A stretch of DNA of 56,268 bases from Nocardiopsis sp. CNT312 (GTDB lineage: Bacteria > Actinomycetota > Actinomycetes > Streptosporangiales > Streptosporangiaceae): contig NZ_KI911537.1 of the NCBI RefSeq assembly GCF_000515115.1, forward strand, positions 50,095-106,362. The letters run 5' to 3'. The position numbers were made by a program, and so were the translations under genes. Under the pieces are notes generated by a model. It did no database searches. It saw only the letters and a list, made by a program, of their open reading frames with translations, and was not told the origin of the DNA. This document shows, one piece after another, positions 8,888 through 17,590 of this stretch (within the stretch, counting starts at the first letter, position 1; every line of letters starts with the position of its first letter).

Positions 8888-9036
8888 GAGGACCTTCGCG
8901 GGGAATGGTGGGAGACCCACGGGGGCGGGCGGTGGGGATCGCCCGGCAGATCATGGGATTTCCCGAAAAAATGGAAGTGAACGGATGCTAACAGCAGTGG
9001 ATAGCGGACGCGTCACCCCGGCACGGGGCACACCCC

Positions 9037-9513
9037 CTAGTAACGGGTGGCGACGGTCCCGGCGGCGCGGTCGTGCAGTCCGCGTGTGTCCCGGTCGTAG
9101 ACGACGGCGGGGATGACCAGGCACAGCAGCAGTGTGCGCACGGCCATCGAGACCGGCCAGGGCCAGCGGCGCTCACCGGTCGCGGTGATCCCGACCCCGG
9201 CCATACGTCTGCCGATCGTGGTGCCGAGGAGGGTGAGCAGCACGAGGTTCATCACGGCGAACACGGCCAGGGCCCCGGTCTGGACCACGGGGGCCGCCTC
9301 CTCAGAGGCGGCCGGGACCGGGCCGGCCAGCCCGGCTCCGACGGCGGCACCGGCGATCAGCACCGAGAGGACCCAATCCAGCACCAGCCCCGTGAGGCGT
9401 CGGGGTACGGAGGCGACCGACCCGCTGCCGTGCTCGGGAAGGCCCAGGCGGTTTCCGCGGTAGCGGAAGTCGTCCTCGGGGGCGGCCGTGCCGCTGCGCC
9501 TTTCGTCACTCAT
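9037..9513 (-). CDS. RDD family membrane protein
   Basis: The 158-residue product has the RDD signature: an early Arg near PRRLTGLVLDWVLSVLIAG and paired Asp in the C-terminal YDRDTRGLHDRAAGT, plus three hydrophobic segments (about 48-65, 80-100 and 122-138). RDD proteins are small membrane proteins, some linked to ion or solute transport, with no settled function. A homologue lies beside glnA in other actinomycetes. The start at ATG 9513 (MSDERR) is chosen for homology; GAAGG lies only a few bases before it. The frame is open further upstream, but that stretch overlaps the glnA control region and looks non-coding. It is divergent from glnA and could share its regulation. Confidence 0.85.
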   Translation of the reverse strand: MSDERRSGTAAPEDDFRYRGNRLGLPEHGSGSVASVPRRLTGLVLDWVLSVLIAGAAVGAGLAGPVPAASEEAAPVVQTGALAVFAVMNLVLLTLLGTTIGRRMAGVGITATGERRWPWPVSMAVRTLLLCLVIPAVVYDRDTRGLHDRAAGTVATRY

Positions 9514-9849
9514 GTCCTTCACGGTATCGGCACCGCGCACCTCCCCTTCCCTGCCGTGCGGCTCCGATCCGGCGGACACCTCCGCGAACGGGACGGCGGA
9601 GCGGCGAGGAGCCTCCCGAGGGCCTACCATGCCGCCCTTTTCGTCCAGGCACGCGATGGAACCTCCTGTTAACACCGGTTGGTCTGCGACAACGTCGGGG
9701 TCCGTAACATGCAAGAAACAATAGAGACATGGCGTGGAAACCACCCACTTCTAGCTTCGATGACGAAGCCGGGAGGCGGCATGCGCCCGGGCACCCGCGA
9801 CGGAGCGGGTCGGAGCCAGCCGCCTCAGCCACCTGCACGGAGGTTCGTT
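9514..9849. other. RDD-glnA divergent intergenic region
   Basis: This stretch holds no gene. It contains the GlnR box at 9704-9741, a likely glnA -10 (TAGCTT at 9752-9757) and an untranslated leader of roughly 80-90 nt to the glnA start. Confidence 0.75.
9704..9741 (+). promoter_or_regulatory. GlnR binding box upstream of glnA
   Basis: The sequence reads GTAAC, 6 nt, GAAAC, 6 nt, GACAT, 6 nt, GAAAC, matching the known actinomycete GlnR pattern of two a-b half-site pairs each separated by six bases. GlnR activates glnA under nitrogen limitation, so this box, just before a plausible -10 at 9752, predicts nitrogen control of glnA. Confidence 0.88.
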
Positions 9850-11274
9850 TTGTTCAGCAGCGTCGACGAGGTGCTCGCCTTTATCCGGAATGAGGACGTC
9901 AAGTTCCTCGACGTCCGTTTCACGGACCTGTTCGGAGGCGTGAACCACGTCACCCTTCCGACCGAGAACGTCGACGAGTCGACGTTCACCGACGGCCAGA
10001 TGTTCGACGGTTCCTCGATCCGCGGCTTCCAGGCCATCCACGAGTCCGACATGCTGCTGCTTCCGGACCTGAGCACCGGCGTCCTGGACCCGTTCCGCAA
10101 GCACAAGACGCTGAACATGACGTTCTTCGTCCACGACCCGCTCACGCTGGAGTCCTACAGCCGCGACCCGCGCAACGTCGCCCGCAAGGCCGAAGCCTAC
10201 CTGCGCGGCTCCGGCGTGGCCGACACCGCGTTCTTCGGTCCCGAGGCCGAGTTCTACATCTTCGACGACGTCAAGTTCGAGACCCGGGCCAACACCGGCT
10301 TCTACGAGATCGACTCCGTCGAGGGCGCCTGGAACACCGGCTCCTCCATCGAGGGCGGCAACCGCGGCTACCGTCCGCGCTACAAGGGCGGCTACTTCCC
10401 CGTCGAGCCGGTCGACCACTACAGCGACCTGCGCTCGGACATGGTCCGCGCCCTCATCGAGGCCGGCATGGAGGTCGAGCTCCAGCACCACGAGGTCGGC
10501 ACCGCCGGCCAGGCCGAGATCGGCGTCAAGTTCGGCACTCTGCTCCAGCAGGCCGACAAGGTGCAGCTCTACAAGTACATCGTGAAGAACGTCGCCAACG
10601 AGGCGGGCAAGACGGCCACGTTCATGCCCAAGCCGCTCTTCGGCGACAACGGCTCCGGTATGCACTGCCACCAGAGCCTGTGGAAGGACGGCTCGCCGCT
10701 GTTCTTCGACGAGTCCGGCTACGGCCAGCTCTCCGACACCGCCCGGTACTACATCGGCGGCCTGCTCAAGCACGCCTCGGCGCTGCTCGCCTTCACCAAC
10801 CCGACGGTGAACTCCTACCACCGCCTGGTGCCCGGATACGAGGCCCCGATCAACCTGGTCTACAGCCAGCGCAACCGCTCGGCCTGCATCCGCCTGCCGC
10901 TCACCGGTTCGAACCCGAAGGCCAAGCGCATCGAGTTCCGCGTGCCGGACCCGTCGGCCAACCCGTACCTGGCCTTCTCCGCCATGCTCATGGCCGGCAT
11001 CGACGGCATCAAGAACAAGATCGAGCCGCCGGAGCCGGTCGACAAGGACCTCTACGAGCTGCCGCCGGCCGAGGCCCAGGCCATCAAGACGGTGCCCGCG
11101 TCGCTGGACGAGGCCCTGGAGGCCCTGGAGGCCGACCACGAGTTCCTGCTCGAGGGCGGTGTCTTCACCAAGGACCTGCTGGAGACCTACATCGACTTCA
11201 AGCGCACCGAGGAGATCGACTCCCTGCGCCTGCGCCCGCACCCGCGCGAGTTCGAGCTGTACTACGACATCTAA
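9850..11274 (+). CDS. glnA: Glutamine synthetase type I (GlnA)
   Basis: Makes glutamine from glutamate, ammonia and ATP in the cytoplasm as a dodecamer. The 474-residue protein has [16 protein letters not shown], the metal-site [23 protein letters not shown] and NRSACIRLP. The adenylylation-site tyrosine is present in DLYELPP (residue about 402), so it should be a target of GlnE encoded just downstream. The start is a TTG at 9850: GGAGG at 9839-9843 with a six-base gap fixes it, and homologues start at the same place ([11 protein letters not shown]). The preceding open frame from 9679 is leader sequence. A GlnR box lies upstream. This is the primary nitrogen-assimilating enzyme. Confidence 0.97.
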   Translation: MFSSVDEVLAFIRNEDVKFLDVRFTDLFGGVNHVTLPTENVDESTFTDGQMFDGSSIRGFQAIHESDMLLLPDLSTGVLDPFRKHKTLNMTFFVHDPLTLESYSRDPRNVARKAEAYLRGSGVADTAFFGPEAEFYIFDDVKFETRANTGFYEIDSVEGAWNTGSSIEGGNRGYRPRYKGGYFPVEPVDHYSDLRSDMVRALIEAGMEVELQHHEVGTAGQAEIGVKFGTLLQQADKVQLYKYIVKNVANEAGKTATFMPKPLFGDNGSGMHCHQSLWKDGSPLFFDESGYGQLSDTARYYIGGLLKHASALLAFTNPTVNSYHRLVPGYEAPINLVYSQRNRSACIRLPLTGSNPKAKRIEFRVPDPSANPYLAFSAMLMAGIDGIKNKIEPPEPVDKDLYELPPAEAQAIKTVPASLDEALEALEADHEFLLEGGVFTKDLLETYIDFKRTEEIDSLRLRPHPREFELYYDI

Positions 11275-11286
11275 GCCCGCGACGCT

Positions 11287-11330
11287 CTGACGTGCGCCCC
11301 TGGGGGCCGCCCCCACCGGGCACGCGTCAG
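11287..11330 (+). terminator. Compound hairpin after glnA
   Basis: Outer arms CTGACG / CGTCAG extend inward with mismatches, and an inner GGGGG/CCCCC hairpin sits in the loop. It starts 13 bp past the glnA stop. Confidence 0.6.
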
Positions 11331-11350
11331 GGCCTGCGGCGAAGGCTTCA

Positions 11351-11389
11351 GAGGCCATCGACGGCGTTCCCCGCGCCGGCGATGGCCTC
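11351..11389 (+). terminator. Second hairpin after glnA
   Basis: Perfect 10-bp outer stem GAGGCCATCG / CGATGGCCTC, with a possible inner GGCG/CGCC stem, followed by CTTCGTTGTG. It probably isolates glnA from glnE. Confidence 0.65.
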
Positions 11390-11478
11390 CTTCGTTGTGT
11401 GCCGTGTCCTCCCTCCCCGACCGAACCCCGGTGGGAAGGGGTGGCACGGCAGTCCGGTGCCTCCAGCGCCGGGCGCAC

Positions 11479-11484
11479 TACCTT
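11479..11484 (+). promoter_or_regulatory. Possible glnE -10 element
   Basis: TACCTT lies six bases before an in-frame GTG at 11491 and 30 bases before the preferred ATG at 11515. Transcription starting near 11491 would give a short leader that includes the AGGAG of glnE. No clear -35 is seen. Confidence 0.35.
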
Positions 11485-11514
11485 GGAAACGTGGCAAGGG
11501 ACGGTAGGAGCACC

Positions 11515-14500
11515 ATGACGGCAGGCGCACTCGCCAGGCGCGGATTCAGTGACAGCAACCGGGCACTGCGCCTGTTGGCGGAGGCCGGTCTGGACCCCCA
11601 GGCCGACACCGACGTCATCTCCGCGCTGGCCGAGGCGCCCGAGCCCGACCGGGCCCTGCTCGGACTGATCCGGGTCCTGGAGGCCGACGGAGACGCCGGG
11701 GAGGTGCTCGCCGCACTGCGTGAGGACGCCGACCTGCGCACCCGGCTGTGCGCCGTGCTGGGCACCAGCACGGCGCTGACCGACCACCTGGTGCGCCATC
11801 CCGGCGACTGGCGGGAGCTGCGCGGGGCCGACGCCGCACGCACGCCCGCTCCGGAGGAGCTGCGGCGCGGCCTGCTGCACACCGTGGGCGCGGACCCGGA
11901 CGCGGCGGCACCCGTCGCGGCCGTGTTCGACGGGCAGTCCCTGGACGGGCTCAAGCACGCCCTGCGTGTGGCCTACCGCAGGCGGGTACTGCGGTTGGCT
12001 GGGCGGGACCTGTCAGGTCTGAGCCCGGTCGAGGAGGTCGCCGCCGAACTGGCCGCGCTGGCCGCGTCGACGCTGGACGCCGCCCTGGCCGTGGCCCGCG
12101 CCGAGCGCCCCGGGGACGCCGCGCGGTGCCGTCTGGCGGTGATCGGCATGGGCAAGTGCGGCGGACGCGAACTGAACTACGTCAGCGACGTGGACGTGGT
12201 GTTCGTGGCCGAGCCCGCCCCCGCTCCCGAGGGCGGGGAGCCCGTGGAGGAGCAGGCGGCGATGCGCGCCGCGACCAGGCTGGCCACCGCCATGATGCGC
12301 ATCCCCTCCGAGACCGACGCCGAGGGCGTGCTGTGGGAGGTGGACCCGGCGCTGCGGCCGGAGGGCAAGAACGGGCCGCTGGTACGGCCGCTGTCGAGCC
12401 ACGTCACCTACTACGAGCGCTGGGCCAAGACCTGGGAGTTCCAGGCGCTGCTCAAGGCCCGGCCGATCGCCGGGGACGCCGGCCTGGGCGCTGCCTACAG
12501 CGAGGCCATCTCCCCCATGGTGTGGGAGGCGGCGGGCCGCACGGACTTCGTCGAGGACGTGCAGGCGATGCGCCGACGCGTGGTGGCGCACATTCCCGCG
12601 GGCCAGGCCGAGCGCGAGCTGAAGCTGGGACCGGGCGGGCTGCGCGACATCGAGTTCTCCGTCCAACTGCTCCAGTTGGTGCACGGACGCACGGACGAGC
12701 GGCTGCGCTCGGGCAACACCCTGGAGGCCTTGGCGGCGCTGTCGGAACACGGGTACGTGGGACGACGCGACGCCGCGGGGCTGGCCGAGGCCTACCGGTT
12801 CCTGCGCCGGACGGAGCACCTGCTGCAGCTGGAGAAGCTGCGGCGCACCCACCTGATGCCCGATCCGAGAAGCCCCGACGGCCCCGACCACCTGCGGCGG
12901 CTGGGCCGGGCACTCGGGTTCACGGCAGATCCGGTGCGGGAGTTCACCGAGGCGCGCAAGAAGGTCTCGGCCGAGGTGCGGCGCCTGCACGAGAAGCTCT
13001 TCTACCGGCCGCTGCTCAACGCCGTGGCCCGTCTGCCGGAGGAGGAGGTGCGGCTCACACCCGACCAGGCGGAGGTGCGGTTGTCGGCTCTGGGCTTCGC
13101 CGACCCCTCGGGGGCGCTGCGGCACCTGAGGTCGCTGACCTCGGGGGTGTCCCGGCGGGCGGCGATCCAGCGGACGCTGCTGCCGGTGATGCTCGGCTGG
13201 TTCTCCGACGCCCCCGATCCCGACGCGGGCCTGCTCGGGTTCCGCCAGGTGAGCGACGCCCTGGGGACGACACCCTGGTACCTGCGCCTGCTGCGCGACG
13301 ACGTGCGGGTGGCCGAGCGGATGGCCTGGCTTCTGGGCACCAGCCGCTACGTCACCGAACTGCTCGTACGGGCCCCCGACTCCGTCGCGACGCTGGCCGA
13401 CGACGCCGACCTGGTGCGCCGCAGGCCGGAGGTCCTCGCGGCGGAGGCCGACGCCGCGCTGCGCCGCTATGAGCGGGCCGAGGAGTCGGTGGCGGCGCTG
13501 CGGGCGCTGCGCCGCCGCGAACTGCTGAGGACGGCCGCCGCCGACCTGTTGGAGGTGTCGTCGGTCCAGGACGTGGGCACGGCGCTGACCGACATCGCGG
13601 CGGTGACCATCGACGCGGCGCTGAGGGCGGCGATCGGCAGGGGCGTGGCCGAGACCGGCGGCGAGCGGCTGACGCGGATGTGCGTGGTGGCGATGGGCCG
13701 GTTCGGCGGCGGCGAGCTGACCTACGCCAGCGACGCCGACGTGATGTACGTGCACGATCCGCTGCCCGGGGTGGACACCGGCGCCGCCACCCGCCAGGCC
13801 CTGGCGATCGTGCGGGAGCTGGCGCGTCTGCTGGAGATGCCCGCGGCGGAGCCGCCCCTGAAGGTCGACACCGACCTGCGTCCGGAGGGCAGGAGCGGTC
13901 CGGTGGTCCGCACCCTGGACTCCTATGCCGCCTACTACGGCCGGTGGTCGCAGGTGTGGGAGAGCCAGGCACTGCTGCGGGCCAAGACGATCGCGGGCGA
14001 CGCGGACCTGTGCGCGTCGTTCACCGCGCTGATCGATCCGCTGCGCTACCCGGAGGGCGGGGTGGAGCCGTCGGCGGTGCTGGAGATCCGCAAGCTGAAG
14101 GCGCGGATGGAGGCCGAACGTCTGCCCCGGGGAGCGGACCCGACCCTGCACACGAAGCTGGGCCGGGGCGGGCTGTCGGACGTGGAGTGGGTGGCGCAGC
14201 TCATCCAGTTGCGCCACGCCCACGAGCACGCGGACCTGCGGACGACGGGGACACTGGAGGCCCTGGACGCGGCCGTGGCGCACGGGTTCCTGGCGGCCGA
14301 CGACGGTGCCGTGCTGGACCAGGCGTGGCGGCTGGCCTCCCGGGTGCGCGGGATGGTGATGCTGGTACGCGGGCGCGGCGGTGACTCGCTCCCCTCGGAC
14401 CTGCGGGTGCGGGCGGCCCTGGCGGAGGCGCTGGGGTACCGGGCCGGTGAGGGCTCCGGGCAGGGTGAGGAGGTGTCGACGGGCACCGCCGAGCAGTTGA

Positions 14501-14568
14501 CGGAGGACTACCTGCGGACCACGCGGCGGGCCCGGGCCGTCATGGAGCGCGTCTTCTACGACGACTGA
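11515..14568 (+). CDS. glnE: Bifunctional glutamine synthetase adenylyltransferase/adenylyl-removing enzyme GlnE
   Basis: Attaches AMP to, or removes it from, the regulatory tyrosine of GlnA, tuning its activity. The 1017-residue protein carries two nucleotidyltransferase domains, the hallmark of GlnE: IGMGKCGGRELNYVSDVDVV near residues 206-225 (N-terminal, adenylyl-removing half) and AMGRFGGGELTYASDADVMY near residue 725 (C-terminal, adenylyl-transferring half), each followed by helical regulatory domains. ATG 11515 is preceded by GGTAGGAG, which sets the start; an upstream in-frame GTG at 11491 is possible. It sits downstream of glnA as in other actinomycetes, but terminators between the two suggest separate transcription. 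Confidence 0.96.
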   Translation: MTAGALARRGFSDSNRALRLLAEAGLDPQADTDVISALAEAPEPDRALLGLIRVLEADGDAGEVLAALREDADLRTRLCAVLGTSTALTDHLVRHPGDWRELRGADAARTPAPEELRRGLLHTVGADPDAAAPVAAVFDGQSLDGLKHALRVAYRRRVLRLAGRDLSGLSPVEEVAAELAALAASTLDAALAVARAERPGDAARCRLAVIGMGKCGGRELNYVSDVDVVFVAEPAPAPEGGEPVEEQAAMRAATRLATAMMRIPSETDAEGVLWEVDPALRPEGKNGPLVRPLSSHVTYYERWAKTWEFQALLKARPIAGDAGLGAAYSEAISPMVWEAAGRTDFVEDVQAMRRRVVAHIPAGQAERELKLGPGGLRDIEFSVQLLQLVHGRTDERLRSGNTLEALAALSEHGYVGRRDAAGLAEAYRFLRRTEHLLQLEKLRRTHLMPDPRSPDGPDHLRRLGRALGFTADPVREFTEARKKVSAEVRRLHEKLFYRPLLNAVARLPEEEVRLTPDQAEVRLSALGFADPSGALRHLRSLTSGVSRRAAIQRTLLPVMLGWFSDAPDPDAGLLGFRQVSDALGTTPWYLRLLRDDVRVAERMAWLLGTSRYVTELLVRAPDSVATLADDADLVRRRPEVLAAEADAALRRYERAEESVAALRALRRRELLRTAAADLLEVSSVQDVGTALTDIAAVTIDAALRAAIGRGVAETGGERLTRMCVVAMGRFGGGELTYASDADVMYVHDPLPGVDTGAATRQALAIVRELARLLEMPAAEPPLKVDTDLRPEGRSGPVVRTLDSYAAYYGRWSQVWESQALLRAKTIAGDADLCASFTALIDPLRYPEGGVEPSAVLEIRKLKARMEAERLPRGADPTLHTKLGRGGLSDVEWVAQLIQLRHAHEHADLRTTGTLEALDAAVAHGFLAADDGAVLDQAWRLASRVRGMVMLVRGRGGDSLPSDLRVRAALAEALGYRAGEGSGQGEEVSTGTAEQLTEDYLRTTRRARAVMERVFYDD

Positions 14569-14581
14569 GGGGCGCGAAACG

Positions 14582-14621
14582 GGGGCACCCCCGCGCGCAG
14601 GGGTGTGCGCGGGGGTGCCCC
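14582..14621. terminator. Bidirectional hairpin between glnE and amylase gene
   Basis: Perfect 15-bp stem GGGGCACCCCCGCGC / GCGCGGGGGTGCCCC with a 10-nt loop, between convergent genes ending at 14568 and 14660. Confidence 0.8.
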
Positions 14622-14659
14622 GCAGGGGAGCGGGCGGCCGCCTCGCCGGTGGTCCGGTG

Positions 14660-16786
14660 TCAGCTCCAGTGGTCGGTGAAGACCTGTGTGCAGTCGCCGT
14701 CGGCGGTCGCCGACCGGTTGCCGCCGGACTCCCACTCGACGTGGCCGGCGCCGTCGATCTTCACGTACTTGTACTCGAACCCGGTACCGGCCGGCAGCGC
14801 GGTGGAGCCGCCCCACCGCGGGTAGCCCGCCTCGTCGGTGCCCAGCGGCAGGCCGTCGGCCGGGTTCCAGGAGCCGAGTCCCAGGGCGGAGCCGACGACG
14901 TACACCTCCTGGCCGGGGTCGGTCTCGGCGCGGACGTCGAACTCGGTGGTGATCGTGGTGCAGGCGGGGCCGCCGCCGGTCGATCCCCAGGTCACCGCGC
15001 TGGAGGGGGGACCGGTGCGGTTGGAGCCCTCTTCCCAGACGGTGTTCCCGGAGCCGTCGGCCTTGACCAGCTTCCACTCGTCCCCTGCGTCGATCGCGGG
15101 CGAGCCGGTCCACACGGGGTAGGTGTCCTCGTCGGTGGTGAGCCGCACCCCGTCCCCGGGGTTCCAGGAGCCGAGCCCCGGGACGGAGCCGACGACATAG
15201 ACCTCCTGGCCGGGGTCGGTGTGGACGGTCGCGGAGAGGGTGCCGGTCTCGCTGCCTCCGCACTCCTCGGGGGCGTCGCACTCACCGCCCACGTGCAGCG
15301 CGACGGCTCCGTCCGCGGGGACCGCGACGGTGACCTGTCCGCCGGAGACGGTGAACGTGCCGTCGCCGGCCGCGTTCTCGTAGGTGCCGTCGGGCAGGCG
15401 GGTACCGGTGGTCAGGTTCCAGGTGCCACCTCCGGCGTTGAAGGCGGCGAACCCGCGTGATCCGCGGTCGAAGGCCAGGCGGGAGCCGCCGTCTGTGGCG
15501 CGTTCCACGACGGCGGTGCCGCCCGTGGCGTTGCGGAAGGCGGCCATGCCGGCGACAGCGGGGTGGCGGTGCTCGCAGATCCAGGCGGCGCTGGCGCAGT
15601 CGGTGTCCTCGGTGATCCAGCCCGCCGGGTTGCCGTCGACCTCGCCGACGCTGGGCGGCCCCTGGGCCTCGTTGTGCCCGAACTCGTAGCTCGACATCAC
15701 CTTCGGTTGCCCGTAGGGGTGGGCGAGCATGAACGCGGTGGCCAGGTAGTAGCGGTCGCCGTCCTTGTGGGTGAGTGCGGGGGCCGAGCGCTGGGTGTCG
15801 TGGTTGTCGATGAACACCGTGGCCTGGTCGTCGGAGAGTCCGCCGTAGTCGGGCAGGTCCGCCAACCCGGAGATGCCGCCGTCGGCGAACTTCGAGGCGA
15901 TGTCGCGCTGGTAGTCGAAGTTGGTGACGCGACCGCCGTCGAAGGTGTACTGGGTGTAGGGGATGGTGGCGTCGCCGTAGACCTCGTAGTAGACGTCCGG
16001 CCTGCCGCCGAACCCGGGCACGTCGCCCAGGCCGCCGAAGATGTCCTGGACGTGGGCCTCGGGGACGTGCTTGGCGGCGTCCACGCGGAAGCCCGCCACT
16101 CCCAGGTCCACCAGGCCGTCGAGGTAGCGGCTGATCCGCTCACGGACCAGGGGGTCGGCCGTGTCGAGGTCGGACAGCTCCAGCAGGCGGCAGTTCTGCA
16201 CCTGCCACTTGTCGTTCCAGTCGGAGACGGTCTCGTAGCAGGGTTCGAAGTCGGCATAGCCGTAGGAGGCCGAACCGTCGCCGAAGAGGTCGGGGTAGTC
16301 GTGGTACTCCCATGCGGTGCCGGCGCTTCCGGTGCCGGAGCCGGGGCCGGTCATGTGGTTGATGACCGCGTCGACGTAGATCTTGACGCCGTGGTCGCGG
16401 CAGGTGTCGACCATGGCCTGGAACTCCGCGGCGGTGCCGCGCCGGGTGTTGTCGATGCGGTAGGAGACGGGCTGGTAGTCCTGCCACCAGGGGTACGCGG
16501 CGCCTTCCGCCGAGGGGATGACCACGTGCTCCTGGGGAGGGGAGACCTGGACACCGCCGAACCCGTTCGGGCCGAGGAAGTCGGCGCACTCGGCGGCGAC
16601 GGAGTCCCAGGTCCATTCGAAGAGGTGGACGATCGTCTCACCGTTGTGGTCGGCCTGGGCGGTCGGTGCCTGCGGGGGCTGCTGGGGCGTCTGCTGGGGG
16701 GCCGCCGAGGCGGGTGCCGCCGCCAGCGCGGTGCCGAGGGCGAGGGCCGCCAGAGCCCCGCCCGTCCTGTGTCGTCGTGGGCTCAT
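14660..16786 (-). CDS. Secreted alpha-amylase (GH13) with two CBM20 starch-binding domains
   Basis: Hydrolyses alpha-1,4 bonds of starch outside the cell. The 708-residue precursor has a basic signal peptide with an Ala-rich core (GGALAALALGTALAAAPASA) cleaved near residue 29 and a Pro/Gln linker. The GH13 domain starts VHLFEWTWDSVAAEC and has the nucleophile Asp in GFRVDAAKH, acid/base Glu in VYYEVYGD, and IDNHDTQR. An all-beta C-domain follows, then two CBM20 modules (about residues 510-600 and 615-708), each containing QEVYVVGS and LGLGSWNP or PGLGSWNP. Most bacterial amylases of this type have one CBM20. ATG 16786 is supported by AAGGAG five bases upstream. Repeats in the promoter region resemble maltose-regulator sites. 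Confidence 0.95.
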   Translation of the reverse strand: MSPRRHRTGGALAALALGTALAAAPASAAPQQTPQQPPQAPTAQADHNGETIVHLFEWTWDSVAAECADFLGPNGFGGVQVSPPQEHVVIPSAEGAAYPWWQDYQPVSYRIDNTRRGTAAEFQAMVDTCRDHGVKIYVDAVINHMTGPGSGTGSAGTAWEYHDYPDLFGDGSASYGYADFEPCYETVSDWNDKWQVQNCRLLELSDLDTADPLVRERISRYLDGLVDLGVAGFRVDAAKHVPEAHVQDIFGGLGDVPGFGGRPDVYYEVYGDATIPYTQYTFDGGRVTNFDYQRDIASKFADGGISGLADLPDYGGLSDDQATVFIDNHDTQRSAPALTHKDGDRYYLATAFMLAHPYGQPKVMSSYEFGHNEAQGPPSVGEVDGNPAGWITEDTDCASAAWICEHRHPAVAGMAAFRNATGGTAVVERATDGGSRLAFDRGSRGFAAFNAGGGTWNLTTGTRLPDGTYENAAGDGTFTVSGGQVTVAVPADGAVALHVGGECDAPEECGGSETGTLSATVHTDPGQEVYVVGSVPGLGSWNPGDGVRLTTDEDTYPVWTGSPAIDAGDEWKLVKADGSGNTVWEEGSNRTGPPSSAVTWGSTGGGPACTTITTEFDVRAETDPGQEVYVVGSALGLGSWNPADGLPLGTDEAGYPRWGGSTALPAGTGFEYKYVKIDGAGHVEWESGGNRSATADGDCTQVFTDHWS

Positions 16787-16837
16787 ACATGCTCCTTGGG
16801 GGGTTCGCAGTGGGCCGCTCCACCGCAATGCCACACC

Positions 16838-16861
16838 CTTGCATCAGATGCAAGAACTTGC
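16838..16861 (-). promoter_or_regulatory. Operator-like CTTGCA repeats before amylase gene
   Basis: Two overlapping inverted repeats: CTTGCAT-CAG-ATGCAAG (16838-16854) and GCAAG-AA-CTTGC (16850-16861), about 50-75 bp upstream of the amylase ATG. Streptomyces amylase and maltose promoters carry repeats of the CTTGCA type bound by the LacI-family repressor MalR/Reg1; the match is by motif memory, not by search. Confidence 0.55.
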
Positions 16862-17097
16862 GTGGCGGTGATGAATCTAACAGAGAAGCGGTCTCCTGTG
16901 AACGGAACTCCACATGCACGCCCCAGCCCTCACCCTCCGCAATCAAATCCGCGTCAAAGTGCGAAAACAGGGGAGTTCCCCTCTCCGGCCCTCTATGGAC
17001 CACACAGTGCGCACCTCTTCGACCTGCAGAAAGAGATTCGCAAAATCTTGCAGAGATTCCGCAATACCACACTGGGAGTCATGGTGCGCAGGAAAAA

Positions 17098-17133
17098 GCC
17101 GGTGGCGGCGGGGGCCACCCCGCCGCCACCGGC
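17098..17133 (-). terminator. Rho-independent terminator after the 112-residue membrane protein gene
   Basis: Perfect 16-bp stem GCCGGTGGCGGCGGGG / CCCCGCCGCCACCGGC with a GCCA loop. On the minus strand it is followed by CTTTTTC, giving an unusually good U-tract for this genome. Confidence 0.85.
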
Positions 17134-17173
17134 GACTGCGCGGATCGGTCGGCCGCAGCCGACACAGGACGTC

Positions 17174-17512
17174 CTACCAGAACACCGCCACGGCGATGTT
17201 GACGATGGCGAGGACACCGGCGACGGTGGCCAGACGGGTGGAGGGCTTGCGCAGGTTGAGCACGCCCAGGACCACCACGGCCAGGGAGACCGTGAGTTTG
17301 ACGGCGACCTTGACGTGGTCGAGCTCACCGATATCGGCCATCTCGGCGACGCCGACGAGGGCGAGACCGGTGACGAGCTGGAGGAGCGAACTGTGCAGCA
17401 GGACTTTCGGCGACTTCTCGTTGCCGGAGATCACCTGCATGAGGAAGCCCGCGACGATGCCGGCCAGGCCGAGCATGTGCAGGAAGACGAGCGCGGAGTA
17501 GAAGATGTCCAT
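17174..17512 (-). CDS. Small integral membrane protein, unknown function
   Basis: The 112-residue protein is mostly hydrophobic, with four likely membrane segments (about residues 5-28, 41-58, 66-86 and 92-111). It begins MDIFYSALVFLHMLGLAGIV and includes a conserved-looking LNLRKPSTRLATVAGVLAIV. Similar small membrane proteins are common in actinomycetes, but I do not recognise a named family. No clear Shine-Dalgarno precedes the ATG. A 17-bp palindrome (17523-17539) ten bases upstream could be an operator or overlap the promoter. A strong terminator follows, so it is monocistronic. Confidence 0.7.
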   Translation of the reverse strand: MDIFYSALVFLHMLGLAGIVAGFLMQVISGNEKSPKVLLHSSLLQLVTGLALVGVAEMADIGELDHVKVAVKLTVSLAVVVLGVLNLRKPSTRLATVAGVLAIVNIAVAVFW

Positions 17513-17522
17513 GGCGCCAGGC

Positions 17523-17539
17523 TACTACGGCACGTAGTA
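17523..17539. promoter_or_regulatory. Palindrome upstream of small membrane protein gene
   Basis: TACTACG, spacer GCA, CGTAGTA: perfect 7-bp arms ending 11 bases before the start at 17512. The position suits a repressor site. Confidence 0.45.
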
Positions 17540-17590
17540 CTCACCCGCGTTGATATGACACACTGACGTAACGATGCCCAGTCCGCCCGT

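Larger units (their letters stand above)
16787..17173. other. Intergenic region upstream of amylase gene
   Basis: AT-richer than its surroundings and without a supported gene. It contains the amylase operator-like repeats (16838-16861), presumably the amylase promoter on the minus strand, and the terminator of the gene at 17174. Confidence 0.65.

Noticed and set aside
9751..11958. A 735-codon open frame antisense to glnA and the glnE start
   Set aside because: GC-rich DNA with strong third-position bias keeps antisense frames open. The product is Val/Gly/Asp-rich low complexity with no motif, while the opposite strand has unmistakable genes.
12013..14283. A 756-codon antisense frame inside glnE
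   Set aside because: Same cause: His/Gln/Arg-rich shadow of a certain gene on the other strand.
15563..17566. A 667-codon plus-strand frame over the amylase gene
   Set aside because: Shadow of the amylase gene on the opposite strand; it runs through the amylase promoter and the terminator at 17098 and resembles no family.
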